From Tetmemena sp. SeJ-2015 (lineage: Eukaryota > Ciliophora > Spirotrichea > Sporadotrichida > Oxytrichidae): 64,000 bases of DNA. Where the stretch lies: contig JAJKFJ010022651.1 in the NCBI GenBank assembly GCA_027382625.1, positions 89,735 to 153,734 on the forward strand, written 5' to 3'. Both the position numbers and the translations under genes were made by a program. Every line of letters starts with the position of its first letter. Positions within the stretch are counted from its first letter, which is position 1. Shown piece by piece: positions 21,358 through 33,900 of the stretch. The notes under the pieces were generated by a model. That model had not been told where the DNA came from, did no database searches, and saw only the letters and a list, made by a program, of their open reading frames with translations.

Positions 21358-22902
21358 ATGAAAAAATTCTCGATCACAGCTCTCAAAGCTGCGAGGCAGA
21401 GCTACCATAAAATACCATTGTCTAAGATAAATGAAAAGAGTAGTAAAGCAGTCCATGAAATGCTATTAGACTTTAATAATTAGGCTAAGCTTGTTGCAGT
21501 GAGTATGAGAGGTTTCTCATCTCAGAATACTGATAAGGAAAAGGCGGAGAGCTTTGAAGGAGACTCCTATCAAGAGAGATTGAATAGAAATGCTAATAAA
21601 AGAGCACAAACTTCAGCAGATTAAGAGGGAGATAATCAATCTATTAAATCATCTTTTCTTTTTAAAGCTTGAATCTTTTAGATAATGCAACAAAGCAAGG
21701 TACTTCAGAGGGTGGAGCTGCAAACTCTTTTACAAATAAAAACTACAAGAGACCGGATTTTCTGGATGATAATTATGACCATCTTGAGAAGAAAGATTTC
21801 TCTGTCTAAAATGATGAGGAGATCTTGCCAGACTATCTTGTCAAAGACGCTCCTACTTACAAACGTAACCCAGTCTCCATTAATCTCCCCTGGCTTATTT
21901 ATGGAGCCCCAGAGATGGAGATCAAGACTCGTTACATGGGAGAGTAAATTTTCTCTCGCATGAAGTTGCATAAGAACGAGGTGCTAGAGCATCTCTTTAA
22001 GATATATCGTGCGGTACTACTCTCCTCTTAAGACAGAGACTTTGAGTTCTTAGAGTAGTACTGCGAAGAGACCTTTTATAAGAAGTTCCGTAATAGATTA
22101 AACGAGCTCAGAGTTAATGGAATAAAACTTGAAGTGGAGGAAGATATGTTTGCAGATAGGGGTAAGCCCATGGTAGTTGAGGCAAATATGTACGATCATA
22201 CCGTCATTAAAGGCTTATCGCCAATCAGAAGGGAAAATGGGTTGGAGACTGATTACTCTATTTTTAATGACATAGAAAACATGGGCTACATCTCATACGT
22301 CCCCAAGTAACCTCAAATAATTTCAAAACTATTCTTATTATCGCTCAAGGTTTACTTGATGGACCCTAAGAACTTTTCCGACATTAAGGTGAATAAAGAA
22401 ATTCATAAGGACGCTCACAGAGTGATCTTCAGAGCCTATGTGAATTTCAAGACTGGCTACAAACTCTACTTGAAAGACAAAAATGGTAGAGACCTCTTCA
22501 AATATCCTGAGAACACTGACTACACCTGGCGCCATGTCGGAGTTTTTGAGACTCTGCTTGACCCTCCTCCTACATTCTTTCTTATCTCTATATCTTCAAA
22601 TATCTCAATTCAAGAAATGGAGTGGAAGTGAAAGTTTGACAGAGTGGATCCAGAAGCATACCTTTGGAGTTTGGAAGTTGGTGGACTTAGATAACTGGCT
22701 GGTTGGAAACCCCTTGGTCATTCCTAAATTTCAGGTAAAGCAGAGAGTAGTAAGTGATGGAAGCACTGTTAAGGTACCTGGCTAGAACTTTGGCGAGTAA
22801 CCTGGTATGTATAATCCAAAGACCTCAGCCTCAGATGCTTAAAGTAGTTAGTCAGGGTCCCCTCCAACTCAGGAGTAAAAGTTCGACCCCAATAATCTTT
22901 GA
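21358..22902 (+). CDS. Unrecognised protein, possibly mitochondrial
   Basis: Start at 21358 (MKKFSITALKAARQSYHKIP), a basic amphipathic N-terminus of the mitochondrial-targeting kind. A frame change near 21670 marks an excised segment or intron. Then NDEEILPDYLVKDAPTYKR, NLPWLIYGAPEMEIKTRYMG, EVLEHLFKIYRAVLLS, FLEQYCEETFYKKFRNRL, MYDHTVIKGLSPIRREN and YGVNF-like central strands; after another break near 22620 comes HTFGVWKLVDLDNWLVGNPL and a Pro/Gln/Ser-rich tail ending at TGA 22900-22902. The helix-rich middle and the VWKLVDxDNW end faintly recall Tim44/mL45/Mba1-like proteins, but this is a guess. About 470 residues. Confidence 0.6.
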
Positions 22903-23249
22903 AGAAGATAGAATAAACCACTCTTGTATTTAAATTAAAGCTCTTTACTTATTTCTTACTGTTTTGGCATCCGTGAAGCCAAGATAGAGAATTAATAATA
23001 ATACTACTACTCCGATGAATCGACGACATAGGGTTAAGATTTATTGAATTATAGACTCAGATAAGATGAGCTAAGTTGAAAATACATGTTAATTTTAGTT
23101 GCAGGCAATCGGCACATAGTTTCATTCTTTCGATGCTCATGCTCACTTATCCTACTTAATTACACAATCTCTGAGATAAAATCAATCATTTAATCCTAAA
23201 TTTGCTGCTTTAAGATGCTAGTGACGACTTCTCATCATAGCTAAGACTC
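22903..23249. other. Convergent 3' spacer
   Basis: AT-rich sequence between the TGA of the plus-strand gene and the TGA of the minus-strand PPGG-repeat gene. No coding signal seen. Confidence 0.5.
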
Positions 23250-23795
23250 TCAGAAGGTGATGTTGCTTCTGCCACCGGGAGGGTTGTGAACTCTGACTGA
23301 GGTCTTTGCTGCGCCGCCAGTGCTGCCATCCTCGCTCACTTGGGCCTGAGCAACGCTGCCAGCTGCGACTTGAGGTTGAGAGGTGACCTTGGCTGCAGCT
23401 GAAGTCTGGTTGCCGGTGCTTTCTCCCCATCCGAGAGAGAAGTTGCTGGAACCACCTGGAGCTTGGTGAGTCTTGACTGAGGTGTGGACATCCTTCTTCT
23501 CCTCCTCTTGGTACCAAACGTTGGATGACTACTGTTGGTTTCTGACCTTCACCTCTGGCTGGGGATCTTAAATTATCTTACAACCTAAACATGATATGCG
23601 AGTATCTTGGGTAGTTGCGATGTGAGCATCAGTCTGGTTTTTAGGCTTGGCGACTGGCTCTTCATTGCCCCATCCGAAGGAGAAGGTGCTCTAGCCGCCT
23701 GGTGCTTGGTGAAGCTTTACTGATGGTTGATCCTTTCTTAATTGAAATACAAAGTTTACAAAGCTATAAAAGTAGCTTTATTTTCTATAGTCCAT
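23250..23795 (-). CDS. PPGG-repeat protein (Jupiter/HN1-SPIRAL1-like motif)
   Basis: Start at 23795 (MDYRK), followed by a probable intron or excised segment. The protein has three short repeats: SVKLHQAPGGQSTFSFGW, SVKTHQAPGGSSNFSLGW and SVRVHNPPGGRSNITF, the last ending in TGA at 23250. The PGGxSxxxF(G) motif occurs in small eukaryotic proteins of the Jupiter/HN1 and SPIRAL1 groups, several of which bind microtubules. A second frame change near 23575 separates repeats 1 and 2. Linkers are rich in Gln, Ala, Ser and Thr and probably disordered. Microtubule binding is inferred only from the motif. Confidence 0.7.
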
Positions 23796-24056
23796 GTTGG
23801 TTGATGGTGTGTGAGTGATTTGAATTTAAATGATTATAAATTCAAGTTTCAAATTCACTCAATTAGTGAGTTAGAATCTAAATCAACACAAGATACCCAC
23901 TCACTTTCTCACTTAGTTGCGACAGACGTAGGTGTAAAGCATCATCATCAAATAGAAAAAGCTTTTCTTTAATACTATTTCTAGCACCACTTTGTATCAT
24001 CTGTGCCTTAAAATCGTAATTTCTTAAGTTCAATTGTGAATTTATAATAATCAAAC

Positions 24057-24972
24057 ATGGCAAAAACTTTAAAGATTAGTGTATTCAAAGCGATAAATCT
24101 ATCTCTGATATCTTTGCTAATTATTAGCGGAGCTTTGAGCTAGCCCATCACATTCACTATCGGAGAGGGTCAAATTAAATGCTTCAAGGATGATTTCGTG
24201 CAAGGCTAGGTAAGAATCCAGGAAAGAACATGGATCCTCATGAATTCTTATTAGGATCAGTAAAGGCTTCCATTTTTAAAAACCTTTTTTCATCTCAGTA
24301 TATCTTGTATAGGTCCTAGACTTGTTTTTGGAGTTATTCTAAAACATCGACACTTCAGGAGCAGCTTCAAGAAGACATCTCAAGGCGTGTTGACCACTAT
24401 TTACGATCCAAACCTAAAAGGAGGTGGCACAGTATTCTCTCTTGTAGGAGACTCACAAGGGTTTCCAGAAAATAATTTCAACCACAGGAGTCCACAGAGT
24501 CTGCGTGTCGGGAAGTCCTGAGATTTTCAGGAAAAACCCTGAAATCAAGTAAACTGATCTATAAGTACTTTTAAAGATAAATAGTATTGACTTGAATTAT
24601 GAGATGAGTATCTAGATAGAGGCATCTCATGTGCACTCAGATGACGATACACATCCTAACTCAGTGATCTCCAAAGACTCTCTAGTGACGAGAGAGCACA
24701 TTGACAAAGTAGACATCGAAATTGACTTGCTCACCAAGAAAGCGGAAACCATTGTGCAAGATCAGCGCAGGCAAAGAGATAGGTAGATGGAGCACTCATT
24801 AAATATAAAGGTGTTACTACATTATTAAGATTAGAATAACTCACGAGGGTATGACACTTTCTCCAGTTAGTTCGTGCTGATAGTAGCAATCTAGATAGTA
24901 GTCATCATCGCAACTGTAGTATGGCAGATCATCAGTCTCAGAAAGTTCTTTGTACAGAAAAATCTCCACTGA
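24057..24972 (+). CDS. p24/emp24 family cargo receptor (GOLD domain)
   Basis: p24 proteins cycle between ER and Golgi and help sort cargo into COPII/COPI vesicles. Start at 24057 with a signal peptide (AINLSLISLLIISGALS), then the GOLD-domain opening ITFTIGEGQIKCFKDDF. A GT-AG intron begins at 24210 (GTAAG) and ends near 24298. The second exon gives GVLTTIYDPNLKGGGTVFSL, then, after a one-base frame break near 24455, TGVHRVCVSGSPEIF (the conserved Cys strand). A further frame change near 24560 precedes REHIDKVDIEIDLL (coiled coil). The C-terminal membrane segment is FVLIVAIQIVVIIATVVWQI and the short tail SLRKFFVQKNLH; TGA at 24970. The order of domains and the tail after the membrane segment fit the family. 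Confidence 0.85.
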
Positions 24973-25185
24973 AAGCAAAGAATTATTTATGTTTATCATC
25001 ATTCATTATATCGTGAGGCCATTAGAGTGAGTATACAATTGATCCATTGATTGGCAAAATAAAATTTAAACCTTCAAAATTAAGAGTGAAATTATTTCGA
25101 TCTATTTACATTTCTACACTTGTGAAAAATTTTACCTTATAATATTTATTTTCTTGTTAAAGAGAGACAAAAATAGAAAGAGGGA

Positions 25186-27521
25186 ATGGAAGTAGATGAT
25201 GATCATATTGACGGTAATAGCTGGAAGGAAACTTTATAATTGAAAGAATATTATTTAAATTCGGGACTCACTCTCTCTGAAATGGCTTGGTATACTCCTA
25301 TTCCTCAGAACGATCCACCCAGTAAGTTCAACATCCCTTTACTTGCATATCAATCTGCAGCTACTGAAATATTGCCATATCGATAATTAAATAGTTAAAT
25401 CTCTATTGCTTAGATTTAACAATTGCAATATGAAACCCAAAAATATACCTGACTAATATTGACTCTTTTTGGTATAGGCTCGCGGGCTGCTCACTCGTGC
25501 GATAAAGTGCACAATAATTTGTACATCTTCGGAGGGTGGAATGGCAAGAACGCACTTAATGATCTCTACGTCCTTGACATTGACAAATACATCTGGTAAG
25601 TTAAAACAAGCAACTCAAACTTCTCACTTCATTATAAACAACAGACCTGTCTTAAAATGTGGCGAGTGACTCTGGAAAGGTATTCGCACTCTAGAAAAGT
25701 TGACAAAATTTGAATTAGCTCTCATTTTGATCAAATACGGTTGAATTCGTAGCAGGAAATTGATTCCATAAAAGTTTTCTAGTTGCTTAACAGGATTCTT
25801 TCAGAATGAATTCCACGAAATTATTATAAACTTCAAGAAGTTAACAACTGTCTTTTTTAAGCACTTTCGAACTTGCTAACTCATTTGTAGGAGTGACCCA
25901 GAGACGTTTGGGCCGACCCCTGCCTGTCGAAACAATCACACTACTGCAGTGTACGGGGACAAGATTTACTTCCATGGAGGACACGACGGCAATTAATGGC
26001 TGGACGATCTCTACATCCTCAACACATCCTCCATGGTCTGGCAGAAGCCCAAGGTATCAGGTTAGGTAAGAAAAAGAATAATATTTAATCGAAATTCACA
26101 ATAATCCCATAAGCAATCACTGAAACTTTATTAAATCGGTTTTCTTACTTTGATTTGGAAACTACCAACGTGAATACTTCATATTTAGTCAAATCTCTTA
26201 TGCCTGATAACTTCTTAACGCTTAGCTTTAGAAACCATCAGCGAGGGCTTGCCACACGATGAGCAGAGTTGGGCGGAAGCTTTATATGTTTGGTGGCTAC
26301 GACGGAGATAAATGCTTTAACGACATTGACATTTTGGACTTGGATACTGTCACTTGGATAAAGCCACCAGTGCAGGGTATGCAGCCCATGGCTCGTAACG
26401 CCCACACCATGACTGTGCTTGGAACTAAGCTGTATCTGTTCGGAGGCCACTCAGGCAACAAGCACTTGAAGGACTTGCATATTTTTGACACGGAGACTCT
26501 CACCTGGACTGAGCCACTCATCTACGGCAGTCCTCCCAAGGGACTCAGGGGACATACTGCCAACCTCATCGGCAACAAGATCTACCTCTTTAAAAATATA
26601 TAATAAGTTAAATAAAATTAAATAAATTAATTTTTTATATTATATTTTTATAAATATATTTTTTGTTATATTATTTTAAATATGACTCTTTGGAGGGTAT
26701 GATGGGCGAGGGAGGTCATTTAAGAAGATCATCCCTTCAAACGACTTGTACGTGCTAAACACTGACACTATGCGGTGGAGCCACCCCACAGAGAGCGAGA
26801 AGGCCCCCGCAGGCAGACAAAGACACACTGCTTGCGTAATTGGCACAAGCAGTTGTTTATCTTCGGAGGGTTCGACGGATGCAAGTGGCTCAACGACATT
26901 TGCATTTTGGATATCGGCAAACTGGAGGAGAATGAAATAAATAACGAAGCAGTCAACTCGCTCATACAAAACATGCGCAAGATAATCAACAACCCTACCT
27001 TCGCAGATGTGGTATTCCTAGTAGAGGGAAAGCAAATATATGCACACAAGGCTATACTATCTGCTCAGTGTGAGCACTTCAGAGCTATGTTCATGTCAGG
27101 CATGAAGGAAACTTCCCAAGCCTAGATTGAGGTGAAGGACTGGTCCTACTCCTCTTACCTGTTCATGATGGAGTACCTCTACTCTGGCTCCATCCAGTCC
27201 TTCAATAAACAAGTAGCTCTGGATTTACTTGGCTTGGCTGACGCCTACATGCTGGAGGGCTTGAAATACCTATGCGAGAACACTCTCATCCACAACGTGG
27301 ATAACGACAACGTGTGTGCTTTACTCATAGACGCAAATAAGTACTCAGCCCTGGAGCTGAAGAAGTTCTGCCAGACCTACCTCATGAAGAACTTCTCCGA
27401 AGTCAGCAACACAAAGGCCTTCGAGGAACTAGAATACTACCCTAGTCTCCTCATGGAGGTCACCAAGCTTGTATTCACTAACGTCAACTCCAAGGAGATC
27501 TCCCAATCCTTTTTCACATGA
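25186..27521 (+). CDS. Kelch-repeat BTB-domain protein
   Basis: Six kelch blades precede a BTB domain, an order seen in LZTR1-like proteins that can act as adaptors of Cul3 ubiquitin ligases. Start at 25186. GT-AG introns: 25322-25477, 25596-25890, 26066-26231. Blade motifs: YIFGGWNGKNALNDLYVLD, YFHGGHDGNQWLDDLYILN, YMFGGYDGDKCFNDIDILD, YLFGGHSGNKHLKDLHIFD, YLFGGYDG, FIFGGFDGCKWLNDICILD. An excised segment at 26592-26691 splits the fifth blade. A single base is missing near 26850 (IGTKQLFIF expected). The BTB domain starts about 26990: TFADVVFLVEGKQIYAHKA, FRAMFMSGMKE, FMMEYLYSG, LLGLADAYMLEGLKYLCE. TGA at 27519. Cul3 partnership is inferred from family, not seen. Confidence 0.92.
26592..26691. 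other. Internal eliminated sequence in kelch-BTB gene, pointer CTCTTT
   Basis: A 100-bp insert of nearly pure A/T bounded by CTCTTT (26586-26591 and 26686-26691). Removal joins ATC TAC CTC TTT GGA GGG, restoring the kelch motif IYLFGGYDG. Confidence 0.93.
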
Positions 27522-27980
27522 GGACATTTAAATGAGTAAGAGTTTTCTCTTTGCTGAATGAGCAGTTGCGTAACTACGCGTCACTGCTATTATCATATTC
27601 ATTAAGGGTGGAGAGAAAAGATAGTTCACAGAAAGGGTAGCTGTGGACTGCAAACTAACTATTCTCACTCTCTCTGGCTCTTTTCAGTTGTTGCTAATAA
27701 TATCTTAAGTTGTTGTTTAATGTTTTCATCTAACCTTTTACTCTTTACACAATTTGATTATGATGATGGTGGTGATAGTATACTACGATAAAGTTAATTT
27801 CATTATAGAGGGAGAATAAAGAAAATAGATATAGAAAGCCTAAAGCTTTGCAGAATTCAGTTAGCTCAAAACTTTAAAGGCCGCATAGAAGTTAACTGCT
27901 ATTGAAGAGAGTGAGCATAACTTTATAATTGGTAGTTAGTGAAAAGAATGATTCAAATCTTGTGTTTTGTTGAGAATTGG

Positions 27981-29088
27981 TCACTCAATAGTAGCGATTG
28001 GCGACTCCTGATTTGTTTGTGGCCATCTCTGACACGCCACCACCTACGTTCATAGCACTCATACCTGTTGAGGCTCCACCGATGGTATTGCGAGACATTT
28101 GCTTCTTAGTACCAGCAGGCACGGCAAGTCCTTAATTGCGAGAGGAGGCAGTCACAAACTTCGAGGATCCGGAAAAACTACCCTTCAAAAAGCTGCCATT
28201 ATCAACTCCCTTCAGGTAGTTACTAACCAAGTTACGATTCTGGCCATTGGCCTGCATCTACTGTTGAACCAAGGATCCTTAGAGACCGTTACCTCCAAGG
28301 CCCTAGTTGTAGATGCCTGCTGCGTACATGTTTTGCTTATTGTTGAGAGATTTAGACTGCTGAGCACTTCCCACAGTGTTGTTGAACTTGTTTGAGATAG
28401 TCTTTTGATGGCTTCCCATGCCTGAGTTTATAGAGTCAAGTAAACCACCAGGCCCTCCTCTGCTGTTCTAGATCAGAGAGCCTCCGCTTATGTTTGGCCC
28501 ATTACCGCCTATTATCAAGTTGTTTGACTGAGCTGAGGACTAATTAGCGCCTGCGTAGAAAGTCTAGCCGCCTGCTAGTAGCATGTGGTTGCCCTCAATG
28601 GCACCTCCGGACAAGAGTTTTACATTAGGGTTGTTGGCACTTGTAGTTGAGTTGCCGCCTTTATTTGAACCTATGGAGCCTGATGTTTTAATAAAGAAGT
28701 GAAATAAATAAAGTGTCTTGAAAGAGTTGCCTCCTAGATTCCGTGACTTGCCTGAGGAAATGATGAGCATATTATTCTGAAGAGAGTAAGTTCCAATGTT
28801 CTAAATAGCCAAAGAGTTATTGAAGCTCATGCTATCTAGTCCGTTGGTAATTCCAGCTACGCCTCCTGCAAGCTTCGCTCCTTACATCCCTGGCTTATTG
28901 ATAGTGTGTGATTTTGCATTCAGGTTATTACTATATAGAGTTAAAATCTTAAAGTAGGCTTACTAAAAAGTGCTACTCATGTTCTTAGTATTCCTTGATT
29001 ACGAAGTAGCTGGAACATGGCCAATTTGGTAGGTTTGCTAACCCAAGTTTGAAGGCAAGTTCTTTGGCGCACCCTGAGTAGACATCAT
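27981..29088 (-). CDS. Ser/Asn/Gly/Gln-rich low-complexity protein
   Basis: Candidate start at 29088 (MMSTQGAPKNLPSNLGQQ), TGA at 27981. About 350 residues with many TAA/TAG Gln codons: contains ISGGSLIQNSRGGPGGLL, FNNTVGSAQQSKSLNNKQN and SAMNVGGGVSEM near the end. An AT-rich stretch near 28690-28720 that reads as hydrophobic (LYLFHFFIK) is probably an excised segment. No domain recognised; the composition suggests a disordered or phase-separating protein. It may be the 3' half of the Gln-rich gene to the right rather than a separate gene, because the strands agree and the spacing is short. Confidence 0.6.
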
Positions 29089-29199
29089 ATTTTATTTGTC
29101 TCTATTTGATCTTTGTGATGAGCGACTATAAATAATGAGTTAGATCACAAATAGAGAAGAAAAAGAGAGGGAATGTGAGTGTTGAAGATAATCTTTTTT

Positions 29200-30391
29200 A
29201 CTTTTGATTAGACATGGATATGTTAGCCCCAGCTGTCATAATAGATTCATTATAGCCTAATTACTGCTTGAGCTTTTGGATGTTCTGCTGTGTTTAGCTC
29301 ATGGCCTATCTCTCTAGATTATTCATCATCTCTTGCTGCTGATGTAGTTGGAGTTAGAGCTGTAGCTATTTTTGCTACTACTATTGATGAGAAAGTGACT
29401 TGCTCGCTCCGTTATTGGTTTGAGGGGTCTTGCCCCTGCTCATAACCACGAGTCCGGAGGCTGCTCCTTCGAGATTAGTTATCTAAGCTTGGGTCGGTTA
29501 CTAGGGCTAAGCTCCATAGCCAGTGTATTGTTGCTACTGGGACTGCATATAATTGCCAGTCGCTATCATAGCATTAAATATAAGTATTTTACAATTACTA
29601 TATTCACTAATGCATTTATGTCACCTGCTTTGACATTCTTGGATATTTTTTAGGAATTGCTGATCATCATTAAATGAGCAGCGTTCGATGAAGATGTCTT
29701 ATCATCCGATTTACTCCTCAGTTTCTATATGGGCTGCTACTGCTACACTTGATGTAAGCTTTGCTATGAATGCTCATACTGACCATTCATTATAAGCATA
29801 ACGATGATTACAATTTAGAAGTAACTTTTAAATAAAAAGATTGTTAGTGAGAGAGGACTGCTTTTGTTGAGTGACTACGAGGCTGTTTGAGCCGTACTCA
29901 GGCCCATGCATCGCATCTTAATTCCCATTGGAGACCGTGCCCTGAATATTATTATTTTGATATGCTTGAGCGGTTGCAGCCTAATTCACTTGAGATATGG
30001 ATTACTAACCAAGTGACTTTCTATCCCTTGTGTGTGGCTGAGTAACTCCACTCACGCCTTTTATCAAGGCTTACTTTTCCTTCGCGAGCATGTAGAGTTG
30101 AGCGTGTGCAATCAGCAAAATCCAAAAACTTAAGATGAATAGAAGGATTAGTATACTGTGAATGATAGGATCTATGGCGAGTGTTGCGCTTGCTTGTTGC
30201 TCGACCACGTCTTGAGGTTGTTGCATGATCCAGTCTATCTTTGCGAGAACTCGCTTCATGCGTTTGCAGAGGTCGTTATACTCGAAGTGTGCTCCATTAT
30301 CGGGGTCTGTATACTTCTATCCCTGGTCGTCTTCGAAGTAGATACCCTTGTAGTTGAGTAGATCACTCGGCCCTTCGCCTGCAGCTGCCAT
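29200..30391 (-). CDS. Gln-rich protein with conserved-looking N-terminus
   Basis: Start at 30391. The N-terminal 60 residues (GIYFEDDQGQKYTDPDNGAH, then FEYNDLCKRMKRVLAKIDW) look conserved and folded. A possible membrane segment (IIHSILILLFILSFWILLIA, about 30160-30075) stays in frame but is AT-rich and could instead be an excised segment. Then comes GVSGVTQPHTRDRKSLGQQ and a break near 29830-29590 where the frame is lost. The last part, about 29555-29205, is strikingly Gln-rich: SHQQQQKQLQLQLQLHQQQE, most of these Gln encoded by TAG/TAA. No family recognised. Confidence 0.55.
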
Positions 30392-30935
30392 TATTAATTC
30401 TTCCTTTTCTTTAAATTAAAGATCGCTTTATTGCTTTAGTGGGTTTTATTAGTGGTAGAGAGAGGTGGGTGGTAAGACAGAGTTTAGCTATCCAATAAAA
30501 TGGTTGCTGTTATATCTTCTTCAATTATAAATTTTAATAAATTTTATTATTCAAATCGCTATCCCAAGAGCTCACTGGAATATAAAAGTTCATTATGGAG
30601 ATATATGAAATTAAGTTTCTATAGTTTTAAATAGGTTATAAGAACTTTAAAGTCCAATTATATATAAAAGTGGCTTTCCTAAGGAAAAGAATAACTCAAA
30701 TCTATGGTTTATAAATAATGTAGGAGACTTTTTAGCAAAGACTATGCTTTGAATTGCATTCACTATCTGATAAATTTGACTCTTGCTCTATGCATTTTCA
30801 AGTCTCTTATTTCGAAATCCATCTCTATTAACTCTCTTTCATTCCTTGCCTTCAAATTATCTAGAGTGCGGTCCATTCAATTAAAAAGTCGAGTATATAA
30901 ATTTTCATTAAAAATATTTTAATCTGATTACCCTC
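30392..30935. other. AT-rich spacer
   Basis: Lies between two minus-strand genes: upstream of the Gln-rich gene start and downstream of the TGA at 30936. No coding region or repeat recognised. Confidence 0.5.
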
Positions 30936-33900
30936 TCACCTCCCAGTACAGCTCGTCTCCCTAAAGAATTATTTTCTTGAAATTGATTGTAGTTAATGTT
31001 GGAGAAGTTTTCCAATTAACTCTTGCTCCTTTTATTCCTTTTTTGATTTTACTTTTAGCTGTTCTGTATCTGCTGCTAAAAGTAGAGCGCCTACTAATGC
31101 TACTGTTAAGAAATTAATAAGTTCTCTAACTCCAACTGCCTCTTCTAATGAGCAAATACACATATATTGAAAATGGTTTTCTAATGATTGGTTATTGAGG
31201 TAGATTCGTTCAACTTTCCCTTCTTTTAGAGGTTAGAATTCTTCAAGAGCTGCTACTAACTTTCTTATGATTTTAAGTTCTTCTCATTTTACCACAGAGA
31301 TCATTAACATGAAATTATATTTTGAGTGAAGATGCAGGATTTGATGGAGGTAGGAGCAATGGGCGTTGACTGTCAAAAGATTTAGTTGCAGTAGTCGCTG
31401 CAGTGGAGTAGCTCTCAACTATGGTAATTCCATGATTGAAGTTATTGTTATCGCTGTTTCTTTTTAAGCCACTCCCGCCTGCTATGCGATTATTTATCTT
31501 ACTCAAGAGGCTTGAGTTATAATCTCTCCTTCCAGTATTGGATGTTGAGTTAGAGTTCTTGTCTGTGTAGATGTTTTCAAAAGTCACCACACTGTTTTTG
31601 GTATTCACATAGATTAAATGTATTACAAAATTATTTTGAATAATATTCAAGCCTCCGGAGAGCTTACTGAGATAGAATTTCCTAGAAGGATTTTCATTCA
31701 TGGTTTAAAGCTGCTGCTACTGCACTGAAAAAATAAGATATTGAAGATTCCACGATGTACTAGTTCTTGAGCGTTGTAAAGTTGTGCTGTGCTTACGATG
31801 ACTTATTTTACAGTAGGTTTAGCTCCCGCTGTGCATCATTCTTCTCGGCTGGAATAGGTGGGTCTGCCAAATACTCTCTGCTGTTGATATGAGTGTCATA
31901 GTGCTCATCTTTAGATCTGTTCAGTCGCTCTCTAATTGCAACATGCTATTCAAAATTTCTGCTTGCGAGGCCATCTTAGAAGCTTGGTAACTTGTATTTT
32001 CCACTTTCTGCCTGCTAAGTCAAGTCATTTTTATTCCTTCTGAAAGTAACAAGGATTTTTTGCTACTGATTGTTCTAATCTCCCCCTTCCTCATTTGGTT
32101 CCTCATCAAAATAAGTATTTGTGCTATCTCTGATGCCTATCAAATTCAATCTTTAGAATTTATAATCCTGTTCCTCTCTTGTGGAGGTCCTAGAATCACC
32201 AGCCATTAAAGGTCTTCTTGTCTCTTTAGCATGAATACTTTTCCCTTTCTCATTTTTAAATTATTACTAAGGCACTCCTAAATCGTGATGGTCTTTGAGA
32301 TAACTATAGTCTCGCTATTCAACTGTGTGATTGGAAATGTATTTGCGATTTATCTTGTTCCCGTAACTTACTCCAGCATCAAGGCTAGTGGATTTGTTTT
32401 CTATACTAGGAAGATTGCGAGCATTTCGTTATAGACTAAGTAGCAGGCTGTTCTAATCTTGGTAGTCTCTCATTACTGTTTGAAATTTGTTAGACTTCAA
32501 GGGCAATAAAGTTTGAGGTGTCTAGCCTAACTGAGTTAAATTCCCAGCTCTAGACACAAAATGCTAATCGGCTTGTATCTTTCTCTCCAGGACTTAAAGA
32601 GCAAAATCAAAATAAATCAATATCCAAGTATTGATAACTTCTAGTTATGAAAGGTGTTAGAGATCTCTATTCTTGTCTTTATTGAATTATGGAGATACAG
32701 AGCCACGATTACTGTAATCATTGTTGTTGTTAATTTAACTACGGTTTGAGCTAGGTTAGTAACTTAAGCTTCCTCCTCTCTGTGGATTAAAGACTTTCTT
32801 TTTCGAATATTACCTTTAGCTTAGATAGTTTACTTGCTAGCGAGAGCTTTCCTTTCCAATTGCTAGTAGTGAATGGTTTAAAAATGAGTCAAGCTAAGAC
32901 TTAGAAGGCTTGCTCTAGAGCCTTTATTTCAAGTAACTTTCTATGTCAGGGAACTAAATCATAAATATATCCTAATGAGATACTGAATTATTGTAATAAA
33001 TCTCATTCTTTTGTGGTGCTCGTGAAGAGTCATTCATTTATAAATCAGTTATCACTTAGTTATAATTTCTTTGGAGTGTAGATAGGTCAGAGTTTAAAAC
33101 CGAGCCCTCTTGCTTTAATTGGACTCCTGTCATCTGATCTCTTACAAAGCTTGCATTTCTTTCTGAACTATTTGCACCTTTGAATCTATTGCCACCCATT
33201 TGCCTTTTCTTGAAATTGAGGAGGTTCTTTTAGTTCTTACTGCTTAGTTATGGCTTTTACTAAATGAAACTATTGGGAGTGAATTCCACACCACTTTGAT
33301 TTAAGGCTCCTCTATCACTTAGTTTGAAATTAGTTGTCGAACTATTCTAATCCCGATGGAATGAAGGGCCTTAGTTAGTTGAGGTACCTATGCTATGCGA
33401 ATAATTGTGATTCTTTAGATAGGTATAGGTCGCTTGTGGCTTGAAGAATTCCTGTCTTGTCATGAGGCTCTAAAACTTACTTTCATCCTCAATCTCTTAT
33501 ATAGAAATTAATGAAGTAAAATTCTTATTCTATGGCCTCAAGTCCTATATCTTAAGTCTGAATTGCTATTTCATTTTGAGAGTCTGAGATATTTTGGAGT
33601 TTCGAGTGGACAATCTTTCTACTTTATTCAACATCTTTAAGTTATTGGGATACTCTATCTTGCTTCTCCATGGGCTAATCTTTAACCTTTTCTAGACGAT
33701 TATGAACCTCCCTCTCATTGATTTGTAAAGGCTTAGCTTATACAGAAAGCATCATTCCAAGTATTCCATCTGACGTTCTGCTGTCAATAAAAAAGAATGA
33801 AAACTAACACTAAGACTATTTATGTCATGCTTGTTGGAATCTTTAGATTTTGTTGACTTCCTAAGTGGGTTTCTCTTTCTCTTATTCTTGGAACTTTCGA

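Noticed and set aside
30070..30160. Certain membrane segment in the Gln-rich protein
   Set aside because: The stretch is AT-rich and hydrophobic in the way unexcised inserts often read; it could be an excised segment that happens to stay in frame.
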